From Armigeres subalbatus (taxonomy: Eukaryota > Arthropoda > Insecta > Diptera > Culicidae): a stretch of DNA of 64,000 bases. Below are positions 23,351 through 33,734 of the stretch, one piece after another; the first letter of the stretch is position 1; each line of letters begins with the position of its first letter. The DNA lies in the NCBI RefSeq assembly GCF_024139115.2, contig NC_085141.1:382750654-382814653 (forward strand). The letters are read 5' to 3'. The translations under genes were made by a program, and so were the position numbers. Under the pieces are notes generated by a model, which worked only from the letters and a program-made list of their open reading frames with translations, was not told where the DNA came from and searched no databases.

Positions 23351-23920
23351 CACGCAGAGAAATATTGTTTAAACTCAATGATATTATGTATAAAAACAAC
23401 AAAAATAATTATTGTTCCACGGCTAATAATTTTATTTGTTGAATTCAACAATAAATCAGATTTGATTAGACAAAAAATATTGTTGTTTCTACAATGTTCC
23501 AAAACAGCATTCAAAATAAAAATTGTTGAATTTACAATATTTTTTTTGTTTGTACAAAACATATTTTTAAATCAAAAAAGAAAGTTTTCGCTTTTAACAA
23601 TATTTTTTCTTAAATTCAAAAATTTATTTTAAATGTTATATAAAATTTCTTGTGATTATCAATTGTTTTATTTTTGGTTAGGCTTCGTGTGAAAAATATA
23701 ACCACAATAATTATATTTGTATTTTTTTCAAATATTTACTTCACAAACTAGTTTATAATATACTGTATTAATTTATACTGGATTGCAGTAGAAACAACAA
23801 TACAAAATTTGAATTGAATATATTTTACATAGTTATTATTTTAAAAATAAAATATTTGAGTTTAAAAAATATTTCAATAATTTTATTTTTTAGTTCAAAA
23901 AGGCAGATTTTCTCTGCGTG
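23351..23920. mobile_element. AT-rich MITE, ends CACGCAGAGAAA
   Basis: A 570-bp element with 12-bp perfect inverted termini CACGCAGAGAAA and TA flanks at 23349-23350 and 23921-23922. The interior is very AT-rich with repeated AATATTGTT/AACAATATT motifs. The small frames inside are not genes. It fits a non-autonomous Tc1/mariner-type element. Confidence 0.7.
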
Positions 23921-23964
23921 TATGGATCAATCAGGAAATTTTACGGACTTCTTCAAAATTAAAT

Positions 23965-24085
23965 CGGCGTGGAGAATTATAGATTAGCGGCGTGACAAAT
24001 TTTAAACGGCGACGCGCCGATGCAAAAATGTAGGCGGCGGCGGCGTGCCAAAAACTGTCGGCGGCGGCCCACACCTCTACTCTAA
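23965..24085. repeat. GGC-rich repeat ending in ACACCTCTA
   Basis: A GC-rich islet with runs of GGCGGC in AT-rich DNA. It ends in GGCCCACACCTCTA. A second member lies at 47216-47300 with the same end, so this is a dispersed repeat. Confidence 0.5.
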
Positions 24086-24089
24086 AGGC

Positions 24090-24440
24090 ATGTATAAACC
24101 TCTTAGGTTACTATTGGCTTTTCATTGAGTCCAATTGTCTTGGTGGACCAATTCTTCTGAAATCCAGAATGATTTGGAGAATTTAGAACATGCGGTTTGA
24201 ATACTTCTAGATCGTAAATCATGCGAATAACCTCTAAGAGCCTGTATGGTCTCCATGGGTTGCTATTGGCTTTGTATCGAGGACAAGTGTCCTTGGTAGA
24301 CCAATTTGTCTGAACTCCTGAATGATTTAAAGAATTAAGAACATCTGGCTTGAACATATCTAGATCGTAAAAAAAGGTCTCTAAGAGCATGTGTTAACCC
24401 CATGGGTTACTATTGGCTTTGTATCGAGCCCAGTTGTCTT
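24090..24440. repeat. Satellite array, left part (about 150-bp units)
   Basis: Tandem units of about 148-152 bp with landmarks GGTTGCTATTGGCTTTGTATCGAG, then TTGGTGGACCAATTC, then AACTCC, then AGATCGTAAATCATGCG; the first landmark is described by its two halves GGTTGCTATTGG and TTTGTATCGAG. Unit marks lie near 24137, 24289 and 24436. The array stops at 24440 inside a unit and resumes at 27058, so it was split by an insertion. Confidence 0.7.
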
Positions 24441-24829
24441 TTTTTTTCTTCCTAAGCAAAGGAGGGGGAATCTGCTCAACAGACATCTTGGGTTGTCCAG
24501 GAAGTGCGGGGTTAGGGACCACCTCCAACAGCAAACGAGGGAGGCAGGACTACATCCCCGACCCGCTACACCGTTTCCATTGCCGCCAAGCCCATCGTCC
24601 CTTCGGTACAACCAGAAAGTAATGCTTCAAAGGGGAGCCAGTGCACAACACACCCTCGAGGTTAGCTGCGTGTCCTTGCAGCATCGAACATAGTGACTCG
24701 CATTTTTAGAAGAACACCTTGGTATCGTGCCAGCGCATTGCCGGCTTTTCAGGCGGCCTTACCACGCCCTATGTCCTCGGAAGGTAGGAAGGGTCGACTT
24801 CGCGCCTGGTTCCCTCTGCACGACTGGTA

Positions 24830-25870
24830 TCAAGAATGATGATGCCGCGTGCACCCCAAATTGACCTCTCTGCGATAGGGTCTATTCGCCAACACACAGA
24901 GGGACTTGCCGACGCGGTGCCTACGCCTGCCCCAGCCTTGACTAGGACCCCTTTCCATCCTCGGGCTCGGAATCCGCCCGGTTGACCGACGCCGCGAAAG
25001 CGACGATACCATGTTGTTCATCGCGCGGCCACTTGTTCGATAAAAGGATCGAGTTCGATCACAGGGCACCAATATGACCCACGAAGCCGACTCCGAACCC
25101 TTGGACCACCTCTTATTTGCGCCTGAACTTGAGTCCACGCGCCACTTTCTGTGTAGCTCCGAGACGATTTGGACGATAGCCGATAAAACGTGTTTGCTGT
25201 TTACAGCATTGCTGGAACAAATCATCAGACAATTGGGAGGGTTCGTGCAGCATTGTGCCTTATGTCCCTCCAATCCGCAGCGTCGGCAGAGCTTGCTTCT
25301 GTCAGGGCCTTTGCAGTCCCATTGCTTGTGCCCCGGTTCCAGACACTTGAAGCAAACTTCGGGTTGCTCGTATATGCTCACAGGGCACACCGACCATCAC
25401 ACCTTGACGCTCCCTAACTTGACTACCTTGGAGGCGTCCGCTGCAGATAGCCGAACCAGTGCTACCTGCGTCCCTGCCGGACCTCTCCGTAGCCGAACGG
25501 CTGCGGTGGGCGTCTCCACTTCAAACTGTCGCCATCAAGACGTCCGAGTACTTAGCCTCGTCCGTCGTGATGACTAGGGCATCGCCCCTGGAGCGATTGG
25601 CGCCTACCCTAGACTTCTTGCTACCCTCATTCGCCTGGGCCTTCTTTTCGGCCCTTGATGTCTTCGGCTTCCTCTTGTTCTTTACCAGGGTCCAGGAGGC
25701 GTCATCCCCCTCTATTTCCCTGGTCTGGTGCGGCTGAGAGCTCTCAGCCTGCCGTAACCCGTTACCACCGTCTTTCCTGGGTGGACGAACCTTTCCAGGT
25801 CCTTCCTCCCCCGGTTTTGGAGGTACCTGGCCGGGGTTCAGCTTCCCAGCCCCACTACCCTTGTTCGGGG
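24830..25870 (-). pseudogene. LINE ORF1 (Gag-like, zinc knuckles), decayed
   Basis: The clear part is 25390-25220 on the minus strand: CFKCLEPGHKQWDC, then CRRCGLEGHKAQC, two CCHC knuckles of the type found in ORF1 of R1/Loa/Jockey-group LINEs. Upstream, in other frames, there is the usual Lys/Ser-rich and Pro/Gly-rich region (25400-25870). Downstream the frame becomes unlike any ORF2 and is probably scrambled. ORF1 proteins bind the LINE RNA. The plus-strand frames over this region are its shadows. Confidence 0.7.
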
Positions 25871-25875
25871 TAGTA

Positions 25876-26777
25876 GGGGAGACTGGGTAGACTTGATCCC
25901 CTTTCCTGATTTCCGATGTATCACAGCCAAAAATAAATAAACATACGCGATTTCCACACAGACTCTCTAAGAAATATAGTATTTAACTTTACTGATGTAT
26001 GACAGTCCTTAAATTATTGTTGTTATTGACACACAATCGATTTTTTAGAGTGCTGTCAAAAATCCACTTTTAAAATATTCGGGGGGGGGGGGGCTTTGAT
26101 AAAATTAGAAAGGTGCTCTCAGATTTTTTTTAAATATTTTTACTTCAAAATACGCCAATTTTTGAATTGCTGTGCTTATACATGAACGATTTTTGTTATT
26201 TAATTCGACAGCACACTCAATTTTTAAATTTGGGGAGACTTGATCCCTTTCTATGTTATCTACGCAATAAATATTTTTTCTTGCCAACACTTCATCAAAT
26301 CAGTCAAATCTACAAAAAATTAGAAGCCTGAGAACAGATTTATATTTTTTGAATTTTTTCGCCAAATTTTTGTATGGGTGACTAATGTAGGATCAAGTGT
26401 CAGGCAATACCATATTGAGGCAATAACTTCAAATCCAAATATCCTAAAACTTTGATGGAATGTTGACATTTTCATCAGTACAAATCATTAAGCACATTTA
26501 TGGCTTTGTGCTGTGAGAAATCGAAAGCATTTGGTCATTGTTATAAAAAGTTATTCAAATTTTACGTGACCAATAAAAAAATCTTTTGGGAGGTCAAAAC
26601 CTACAAACCGCCCTGCAGAATAAATAAGGTTGTCAATCCATAAAATAACTCACCGCATAAAGGTCATTTGTCTAGAGGATATATACTAAAAAATACGCTA
26701 GAACAAAACTACTTTAGTTCTCGATAAAACAGGGGGTGATCAAGTCTCCCCGGGGATCAAGTCTACCCACCTTCCCT
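25876..26777. mobile_element. MITE nested in the LINE ORF1
   Basis: A 902-bp AT-rich element in a GC-rich host. Ends read GGGGAGACTGGGTAGACTTG (left) and AGGGAAGGTGGGTAGACTTG (right, inward). TA flanks both sides (25874-25875 and 26778-26779). A second inner copy of AAGTCTCCCC lies near 26740. It holds a run of 13 G at 26081. Confidence 0.65.
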
Positions 26778-27057
26778 TAACCCTCCGCGTTTTAGAGCGG
26801 CCCCCAGGGAGCTCATCCCCTGCAGACTGTCTCCCTCGTTTTTGTGTCTGCTCCGTTGGAGCATTTTACCCCCTCACTCTAGCTGATGTCAGAAGGACAA
26901 CAGTGCCCAGGCAGCACGACCAGCTAAGTACAAAACGCTTAGCTGGCGGTCGATTGTCATCCGAACATTCGTGGAAGCATGAGATTGGAACTTGTGAGGA
27001 CCAGAGCTGTGTAGGTCGTGCCTTCCCAGATGTCAACTCACCATTTCGCAGCCCACA

Positions 27058-27475
27058 GTCTTGGTGGACCAATTCGTCTGAACTCCAGAATAATTTGGAT
27101 AACTTAGGACATCCTGTTTGGACATATATAGACTGTAAATGATACACATGGCCTATAACGGCCTGTATGGGTTGTTATTGGATTGATATCGAGCCCAGTT
27201 GTTTTGGTAGACCAATTCGTCTGAACTCCAGAATGTTTTAGAGAACTTAGAACATCTGGTTTGAACATATATAGATCGTGAATCATGCGCATGGCCTCTA
27301 AGGACCTGTATGGGTTATTATTGGCTTGATATCGAGCCCAGTAATCTTGAAAGATCAATTCGTCTGAACTCTAGAATGATTTAGAGAAATTAGAACATCC
27401 GGTTTGGACATATCTAGACCGTTAATGATACATATGGCCTCTAAGGGCACCATAGGTTGCTATTGGTTTCATACC
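27058..27475. repeat. Satellite array, right part
   Basis: Continuation of the array at 24090-24440, with unit marks near 27060, 27208 and 27352 (about 145-148 bp). Units share TTGGTAGACCAATTCGTCTG, then AACTCCAGAAT, then the ATCGAGCCCAG landmark. The array decays after about 27475. Confidence 0.7.
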
Positions 27476-27694
27476 AAGCGTAGGGTATCCAATCATGGCG
27501 GGTTTCAGATGAGCCGTCAAAACAAAATTGATTTATTTCATTAAAGGGACATGTTAGAACTGCGATTTCTAGTTTATATGGAAGTTTAGTTCATTATCTT
27601 TCTAAAAACATCATGGGTGCACATATTTATGCTTAGTTTCATTGAAAAAACTTAATAATTACATAACTTTGATTCGTACCATGGTTTGAACTAC

Positions 27695-28027
27695 ACTGTT
27701 CATGGTTTGAACTAAATTCGTACCATGGTTTGAACTACTGCAGCAGCCAGCAGCTCATAAATATAACACTAATCACATGCATGAAACGCTGAGGAAATCT
27801 ATAGAAAAGCAAATTTGTTTTACTATTCAGCTCGCATTAGATTAGTAACTCGAAACGTGTGAAAATCGTCAAAATTATCGATATGAAAATTGCGATTTTT
27901 TCATATTGGAAATGTAAACAAAATGCTCCAGCTAGGCGCATGCAGCGCTCCTAGCGGACAGCAGCAGAACATGACTGCATTTACAAGTTCAAACCATGGT
28001 ACGAATTTAGTTCAAACCATGATCAGT
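27695..28027. mobile_element. Palindromic MITE with CATGGTTTGAACT ends
   Basis: The ends read ACTGTTCATGGTTTGAACT (left) and ACTGATCATGGTTTGAACT (right, inward). The inverted match continues through AAATTCGTACC and a second CATGGTTTGAACT, about 45 bp in all. A third copy of the motif lies just outside the left end (27671-27692). No clear target duplication. Confidence 0.55.
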
Positions 28028-28069
28028 TTTTACCTTGTATAAATGTTACTACAGTCAAACCTCCATGAG

Positions 28070-29810
28070 TGGAGTGGCGAGCTACGTAATTTGCGCAATC
28101 GGCTCAGGAAAGCGCGTAGACGATATTTTCGGCAAAGATGCGAAGATCTAAAGGCGGTTGTGTGGGAATTAGAGCGTCAATTCAACTCTTTGAAACAATC
28201 TTGCTTCAGGTCTTACGTTCACGTTTCAATGAAGTCAAAACGAACCCAGAGCGTATTTGGAAGTACATGCAACAATGGACTTCGACCGGCGGAATCCCTC
28301 AGAACTTGTTCTACAAGGATACCACATCAGTTTCATCGATCGATTCTGCAAACTTATTCTCGTCTTTCTTTCGAAACGTGACAAGTAATAACTCACCACC
28401 TTTTTTTCTGAACAGTACTTGAGCAGTTTACCGGAATATAATCTGAACATACCAATTGTTTCTTTTGCGGTAGAAGAGGTGCATAGAAAGCTCCTAAACA
28501 TTGAAACGTTGAAAGGCCCTGGCTCTGACAATCTTCAAACCTCAACCATGCTTCATCAAGGGATGCTGCTCTTCGTTGGCTTTACCTACTACGCTGCTTT
28601 TCAACCGTTATTTAAGTGAGGCGCGTTTTCCAAACTTATGGAAGATGGCTGCAGTAACTCCAATCCATAAAGCCGGAGACGTACTGCCTGCCGAAGATCA
28701 TGGAAAGTATGTTGTTGGACATCATATATCCATCTATACGCCATATCATCGTAGATGAACAGCACGGGTTTGTTAAGAAACGTTCCACAACAACAAATGT
28801 CATGACATACGTGTCCTTTCTGTTAAACAAAACTGAGAAACGTGAGCAGGTGGACGCTATCTACGTCGACTTCTCTGAAGCTTTCGACCGCTTACTAGCT
28901 GGATTCAATCGTACCTGGCTGATCGTAGAGCATATGTTAAAATTGGCTCAGCATTTTCGGTGCCTTTCTCTGTACACTCCGGGGTCCCTCAGGGTAGCCA
29001 TATAGGGCCACTACTGTTTGTGCTATTCGTCAAGATCTGCCCTCCATTTTCAAATCATGTAAAGTAATGTATGCAGATGACCTTAAAAATATACCGAGTA
29101 GTGACATCCCTACTGGACTGCTGTGCTCTTCAGATGGACATGGATGCTTTGATTGGCTGGTGCGTAACAAATGGCATGGAAGTAAACGTCAAAAAATGCA
29201 ACGTGATCACCTTCTCTCGCTTACTTACTTACTCTCCAATCAATTTTCAATATTCGATGGGGAATATCATTCTGGAACGAGATGCGGTCATCAAGGGCTT
29301 GGGTATTTCACTTGATAGCAAGCTAAGATTTTCTGAGCACATCGCAATTGCTACTGCCAAAGCGTTTGCTATTTTGGGATTGATAAGGCGTAACACGAGG
29401 ACCTTCACCGACGTTTATTGCCTCAAATCTTTATACGTTTCGCTTGTTCGAAGTATTTTGGAATATGGTGTTACTATCTGGGCCCTGTATCATGCCTTGC
29501 AAATCGCTCGTCTGGAACGAGTCCAGAAAGTTTACATGCGATATGCACTTCGGCACCTTCCTTCGCGCACACGTTAATTTCTTCCACCGTACCAACAACA
29601 ATGTGCCTTTGATTTCTTTCGTCGTGCAGCGCATCGGACTCTTTATGGACAAAATAATCTGCTAGATGTGTGTTGTCAACGTTTCAATAATGTGTACCAC
29701 TTGTTATTTTACTATGTCAAAAAATGTGTTTAGATCTAAGATTAATATTTAAGTTTCCAGTCTGTGCGATTTTTTTATATTTTCGAAGACTCAAACAAAT
29801 AAATAAAAAC
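28070..29810 (+). pseudogene. Jockey-like LINE ORF2 fragment, frameshifted
   Basis: 5'-truncated LINE. Segments in several frames give the order expected of a reverse transcriptase: LRNRLRKARRRYF (28080), NPERIWKYMQQW (28240), KLLNIETLKGPGSDN (28490), WKMAAVTPIHKAGDV (28640), DEQHGFVKKRSTTTN (28755), AIYVDFSEAFDR (28858), MYADDL with the YADD catalytic box (29067), and the thumb and C-terminal part GLGISLDSKLRFSEHI to YALRHLPSRTR (29296-29577). It ends in a short 3' region with AAATAAATAAAA (about 29796-29810). A 20-bp stub of the 2957-type MITE sits at its 5' edge. The clade call rests on memory of this motif set. Confidence 0.8.
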
Positions 29811-30433
29811 ATGTTAGGAAGGTTCAAGCCCACTTTTACTACACTAACCTATTCTTTCTGTCGAGAAAAAAGTGTAATCAACTTCACCGCATGCAAGCAA
29901 TACAAAGCGAGTTGCCTTTGTAGGTGCCTACGACCATCGTCGTACGTGGATGGATGATGCTCTGTCTGAATGCTGATATTTACGGCGCTGTAAGGATTAC
30001 CGGTTGGTGATTTATCAACTACAGTCCGCTTCCTTCTGGTCGCCTAGCGAAACTCCGGTGCCATTTAACTTGAAAGCACAGGAAATGGGGTGGCTCATTT
30101 TGCCCCGTATGTTTGTATTACCCCTCCCGCTCCTATAAAAACAATTATCGCAGCAATATTTATTGGAAGCTTCGAAGTCATCTGTATTTTTTATGCTATC
30201 CCCTGTTTCTATCGAATGCTACATCCAACCACACAAATTATGTTCTTACGTTCATGCGTTTCATTCATGACTCGAATACAAGCACAATCAGCTGATGCTG
30301 TGCACACTTTTGTGTTGGTCCGTTCTTTAATTTTGTTTTGTTGAGTGCGACTGATTCGGTAACAGAGCTGTAAAACTGTTTTTATTAATTTACCAATATT
30401 TTATTTCTTGTGTGCTGTATTGGTGACTTGTGG
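29811..30433. other. Intergenic, upstream of FAHD2-like gene
   Basis: No coding region recognised; the 84-codon frame at 30090-30344 matches nothing I know. The last part should be the promoter and 5' UTR of the next gene. A likely 5' UTR intron begins at 30434 (GTGAGT). Confidence 0.4.
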
Positions 30434-30546
30434 GTGAGTATCGATATCGTGGATCGAGTCCATTTCCATTTAGCTATAAATAACCAACCAGTTATATCAG
30501 CAAAGTTGCAGATGTGCGAGTTTTATGAAAATTTTCCAATTTGCAG
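30434..30546 (+). other. Probable 5' UTR intron of FAHD2-like gene
   Basis: Donor TGG|GTGAGT at 30434 and acceptor TTTGCAG ending at 30546, 12 bases before the start codon. Size 113 bp. Inferred from splice consensus only. Confidence 0.45.
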
Positions 30547-30558
30547 CGCGTAGCAAGA

Positions 30559-31777
30559 ATGAGCGCACTGACTCGTATTCTGTTGAGGCGTAGTGGTCGT
30601 AGTGCGATCATCGACAGCAGTTCCACTTATAATAGTCCTACTTATCATTTCGCGACTGATAACAAACAGTCTCATTCGACTATTGACTCCGGCAGAAGGT
30701 GAGATACCCTTTTCAAAGCTACGGATAGTACTACCGAATAATTAACAAATCCAATCTAATAGATATTTCTCCAAGTCAGCGCCAAGCAGCATGAAGTTTG
30801 TGCAGTTTAAAACCGGCTCCGGGAGCAATCAACGATTGGGCGTACTATCGGAGGATGGTAGTAAAATTAGCGACATCAGCGAAGGCTTCGCCGGTGATTT
30901 GATCCAACTGATCAAGTCTGGAACTTCTTTGGATGCCGTGAAGACAAAATTAAGTGGTGCCAAGCAGGTTGCGGCCGGAGATGTTACTCTGCTATCACCG
31001 GTAACCAATCCGCAGAAGATTCTATGCGTCGGATTGAACTATCGCGGACACTGTGAGGAACAGAATAAACCTATTCCGAAGGAACCGATGTTCTTCAGCA
31101 AATATGCCTCCACGATTGTAGGGCCTTTTGATGGGGTGGTGGCGCATAAAATTACAGATGTGAGTACTTGGTTCGAACGAAACACAAATATTTCTAATCG
31201 GTCGTTTTAAATTTCTTTATAATACAGCAAATCGATTGGGAAGTTGAGCTGGCGGTGGTCATTGGAAAGGAAGCCAAGCACGTGTCCAAAGCAAATGCGT
31301 TGGACTACGTATTTGGATACACAGTAGCGCAGGACATTTCCGCTCGCGATTGGCAAAAGACACGCAACGGCGGACAGTTTCTAATCGGCAAATCAATGGA
31401 TACGTTTTGTCCACTTGGTCCGGCGGTAGTTCACAAGTCCCTCATTAAGGATCCGCACAATTTGGTAATCAAATGTGATGTAAATGGCGTTGAGAAGCAG
31501 AAGGGCAGCACGAGCGAGTTGGTTTTCAGGATTGATGATATTATCGAACGGGTTACGCAGTAGGTTCTTCCAATGTGCATGTCAAGGTGTTGGATTCTAA
31601 AGCTTGCTGCATTTCAGATCAATCACTTTACTGCCAGGGGACGTCATCCTCACCGGAACGCCGGCTGGCGTAGGAATGCATCGCAGCCCACCGGAGTTTC
31701 TGAAACCGGGTGATGTCATCGACAGCGAGATCGAATCGATTGGAAAAATCCAAAATAAGGTTCTCGCAGACCAATAA
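30559..31777 (+). CDS. FAHD2-like hydrolase-family protein, 4 coding exons
   Basis: Exons 30559-30698, 30763-31159, 31228-31559 and 31618-31777; introns are 64, 68 and 58 bp, all GT-AG, giving 342 residues. The third donor is CA|GTAGGT; using it removes an apparent stop and restores an [13 protein letters not shown] join. The N-terminus ([14 protein letters not shown]) is Arg-rich without acids, as in mitochondrial presequences. The body is a full FAH domain: [14 protein letters not shown], the metal-site acids in [19 protein letters not shown], and [18 protein letters not shown]. The length fits FAHD2A/B (about 314) plus the presequence. The family covers acylpyruvate hydrolases and oxaloacetate decarboxylases; the substrate here is unknown. 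The gene faces mRpL35 tail to tail, 93 bp apart. Confidence 0.93.
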
Positions 31778-31808
31778 AACTACTTGTTGTCGTTCTAAAT
31801 TGGAATTG

Positions 31809-31822
31809 AATAAATTTTTATT
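31809..31822. terminator. Back-to-back poly(A) signals, FAHD2-like / mRpL35
   Basis: AATAAATTTTTATT holds AATAAA on the plus strand (31809-31814) and AATAAA on the minus strand (31822-31817). They serve the two convergent genes. Since cleavage usually falls 10-30 nt downstream, the two mRNAs should overlap by a few tens of bases. Another AATAAA overlaps the FAHD2-like stop codon. Confidence 0.65.
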
Positions 31823-31870
31823 GATTGTTGTCTATTAAAGCAAACCTACGAACGATTCCAAATTATTGCT

Positions 31871-32491
31871 TCAATATTTCAATGGTTTACGCTTGGTCTC
31901 GCGAAATTCCTCCCTCGTGTGGTACGGCGTGTACGGATCGTCGATGTAGAACCGAGGTCTCTTCCAGTACTTTGTGACCATCTTGTCCAGCAGCGTCGCC
32001 TGTTGAGAATTTACCAGCACGTGCTGCCTCAGACGGCGCTTCCGATTTGGTGACTTTTTCCACATGTGCTTATGGCGACCGGCTTTGGTGCGGATCCATC
32101 CGCCCCAATCCAACCGTTTGAATCGCTTGATAACCGGCTTAACGCTCTTTCGTTTGCCCTTACTCATGGAAAATTTGATAACCGTGCGAGCTGGTTGCAG
32201 AGGCTGCGCTGCATTTGCGACCGGAGTTGCGCTCAAAATGTTAGATGGCTGGGTCTGGGCAGTAACCGTGAAGGGAGTACGATGTTGGCCAGTGGCATTT
32301 CCGATGCGCATGAGGGTAGAAAAGCTGCGAGTTAGGTCACCAATATTGTTGATCGGTTTCGGGGTGACAGACAACAATCGACTGGCACACGACGGGCGAA
32401 CCGCATTTCTCGCCGCTGAAAGTCAAAGAATGAAATCCAAGAAAATTCGGAAACTTGTAAACTTACCTAAGCAGACAATTGTCCGTAACAT
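31871..32491 (-). CDS. mRpL35: Mitochondrial ribosomal protein L35 (bL35m)
   Basis: Exon 1 32491-32467 (25 bases), a 51-bp intron (GTAAGT...TTTCAG), exon 2 32415-31871; 189 residues. The start MLRTIVCLAARNAVRP is a typical mitochondrial presequence. The C-terminal half is the very basic bL35 fold: KFSMSKGKRKSVKPVIKRFK, then WGGWIRTKAGRHKHMWKK, then KRRLRQHVLVN, close to animal mL35 in both motif order and length (about 188 in human). It is a structural protein of the large subunit of the mitoribosome. The 3' end faces the FAHD2-like gene and the 5' end faces the UPF0390 gene across 304 bp. Confidence 0.93.
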
Positions 32492-32795
32492 GATAAACTA
32501 ATTTTATGTCGCAGAATTTTTAGAGAAATTTCAATAAAACATCACGAATGCCTCTATCCGACCCGAATAATTTTGACAAACAGTCACATAATCGTTCAAC
32601 CAACACTCCAGCGAAAAAAAAAAACATTTGTGCTTCACTTCCTCTTTATTCTTTTCACTCAGCTGTGTAGACTTTTTGACGTTCTTTTCTTATGCATGTG
32701 CGTTTGTTTATGGTATTCTCGTGTCTTTGAGGCTAAAAACAAGTGAATTAATTGACCAGAAAATTAGAGGAAAGTGCATAAAATATATCAATATA
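32492..32795. promoter_or_regulatory. Divergent promoter region mRpL35 / UPF0390
   Basis: 304 bp between two start codons on opposite strands. No TATA box stands out. It contains TTCACTTCCT (32634-32643), an ETS-like motif also present in the other divergent promoter of the island (35222-35231). The shared decamer could be chance. Confidence 0.5.
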
Positions 32796-33552
32796 ATGGC
32801 TCAAGGCAAACTTAAAGTTAAAACAAAAGTCCCAGTCAACAATAAGAAACCTAATAAAAAGGGAAGCGCCTTCAGTAAACGAAAAAGTAAGTACAGTTTT
32901 TGCGTTTTAGTTTGTGTCAAATGTGACTCAAGAGCTACCGTAAGTCGAGGTTAAACTATATCCAATATGTTTTACCTGGCACGAAACAGGACTTCGCGTT
33001 TTGTGTGTGTGGGACTTTTGTATTAAAAAAAAACGACTGCTCGCAGATTTCATTAGATCAAAATATGACATTTAGGGGTGCCTCTAATCGATAAATAATT
33101 ACTTAATAATTACTCATGATTCCATTTTCCCATAAATTCCATTGGAAGTCTACTTTGTATAAGATCAACTCTTCCTGTACGTAATTTTGCTTGATTAAAT
33201 AAAAACGAATACCTTGGAATCACCGAAACATTATTTTTAGCTTTTTAGTCATAGTTATGAAAAATCAATGCGAATTCAATATAATATGTTGAATATTCAT
33301 AATCAATAAATGTATATTCTAATTATTCCATCCATATTTCTAGGTGCCCCCATCCAGTCTAAAAAGCACAAATTCCAAGAGGCCCATAAACTCAAACAAG
33401 TGGTGAGCAAAGCTGTGAACCAGCAAAATGAGGATAACATCAGAAAGTTGGCGTACGAAGGGCAAAAAAAATTAAGCCAAGCACAACAAGCCGTGCTTGA
33501 CCATCACAAACGGCAGACGGAAGCTCAAGAAGCAGGCACATCTAAAAGCTAA
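32796..33552 (+). CDS. UPF0390 family small basic protein
   Basis: Exon 1 32796-32886, a 457-bp intron (GTAAGT...TTTCTAG), exon 2 33344-33552; 99 residues. The start MAQGKLKVKTKVP with a Lys-rich first half, then KKHKFQEAHKLKQVVSKAVN and a helical Gln-rich tail, fits the UPF0390 family (human C19orf53, 'Leydig cell tumor 10 kDa protein homolog'). Function is not established; members are small nuclear/nucleolar basic proteins as far as I recall. ATG context ATAATGG follows an A-rich leader. The gene is tail to tail with the oxidoreductase gene, 182 bp apart. Confidence 0.85.
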
Positions 33553-33612
33553 TCATAATTGTTTCTGGATTGGGAAAGGTTTTCACAAGTGTTAAATTCA
33601 AATACAATTACA

Positions 33613-33633
33613 AATAAATCGCAAATTTTTATT
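33613..33633. terminator. Back-to-back poly(A) signals, UPF0390 / oxidoreductase
   Basis: AATAAA on plus (33613-33618) and AATAAA on minus (TTTATT at 33628-33633) are only 9 bases apart. This repeats the layout of the other convergent pair at 31809-31822. Confidence 0.6.
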
Positions 33634-33734
33634 GTTTATCCTAATAGCATTAGATGCATTGAATAACGGTTAAATATAACAAACAATGTTTTGAAACGCA
33701 TAAGCAGAAACACAAAAGATGCGTAAGTACAATT

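Larger units (their letters stand above)
24441..27057 (-). mobile_element. R1-like LINE fragment inserted in satellite
   Basis: On the minus strand the fragment ends in an A-rich tail (T run at 24439-24448 on plus). GTCTT occurs at both borders (24436-24440 and 27058-27062) and is the likely target duplication. The satellite unit reads on correctly across it. The content is ORF1-like sequence plus a short remnant of later sequence. Its frame is broken many times and it is interrupted by a MITE at 25876-26777. Confidence 0.65.

Noticed and set aside
25074..25577. 167-codon plus-strand frame
   Set aside because: Antisense to the zinc-knuckle ORF1 of the LINE fragment.
31558..31566. Premature stop in the FAHD2-like gene (CAGTAG)
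   Set aside because: Using the donor CA|GTAGGT places TAG in the intron and restores the conserved domain, so it is not a pseudogene.
32064..32501. 145-codon plus-strand frame
   Set aside because: Antisense shadow of mRpL35.
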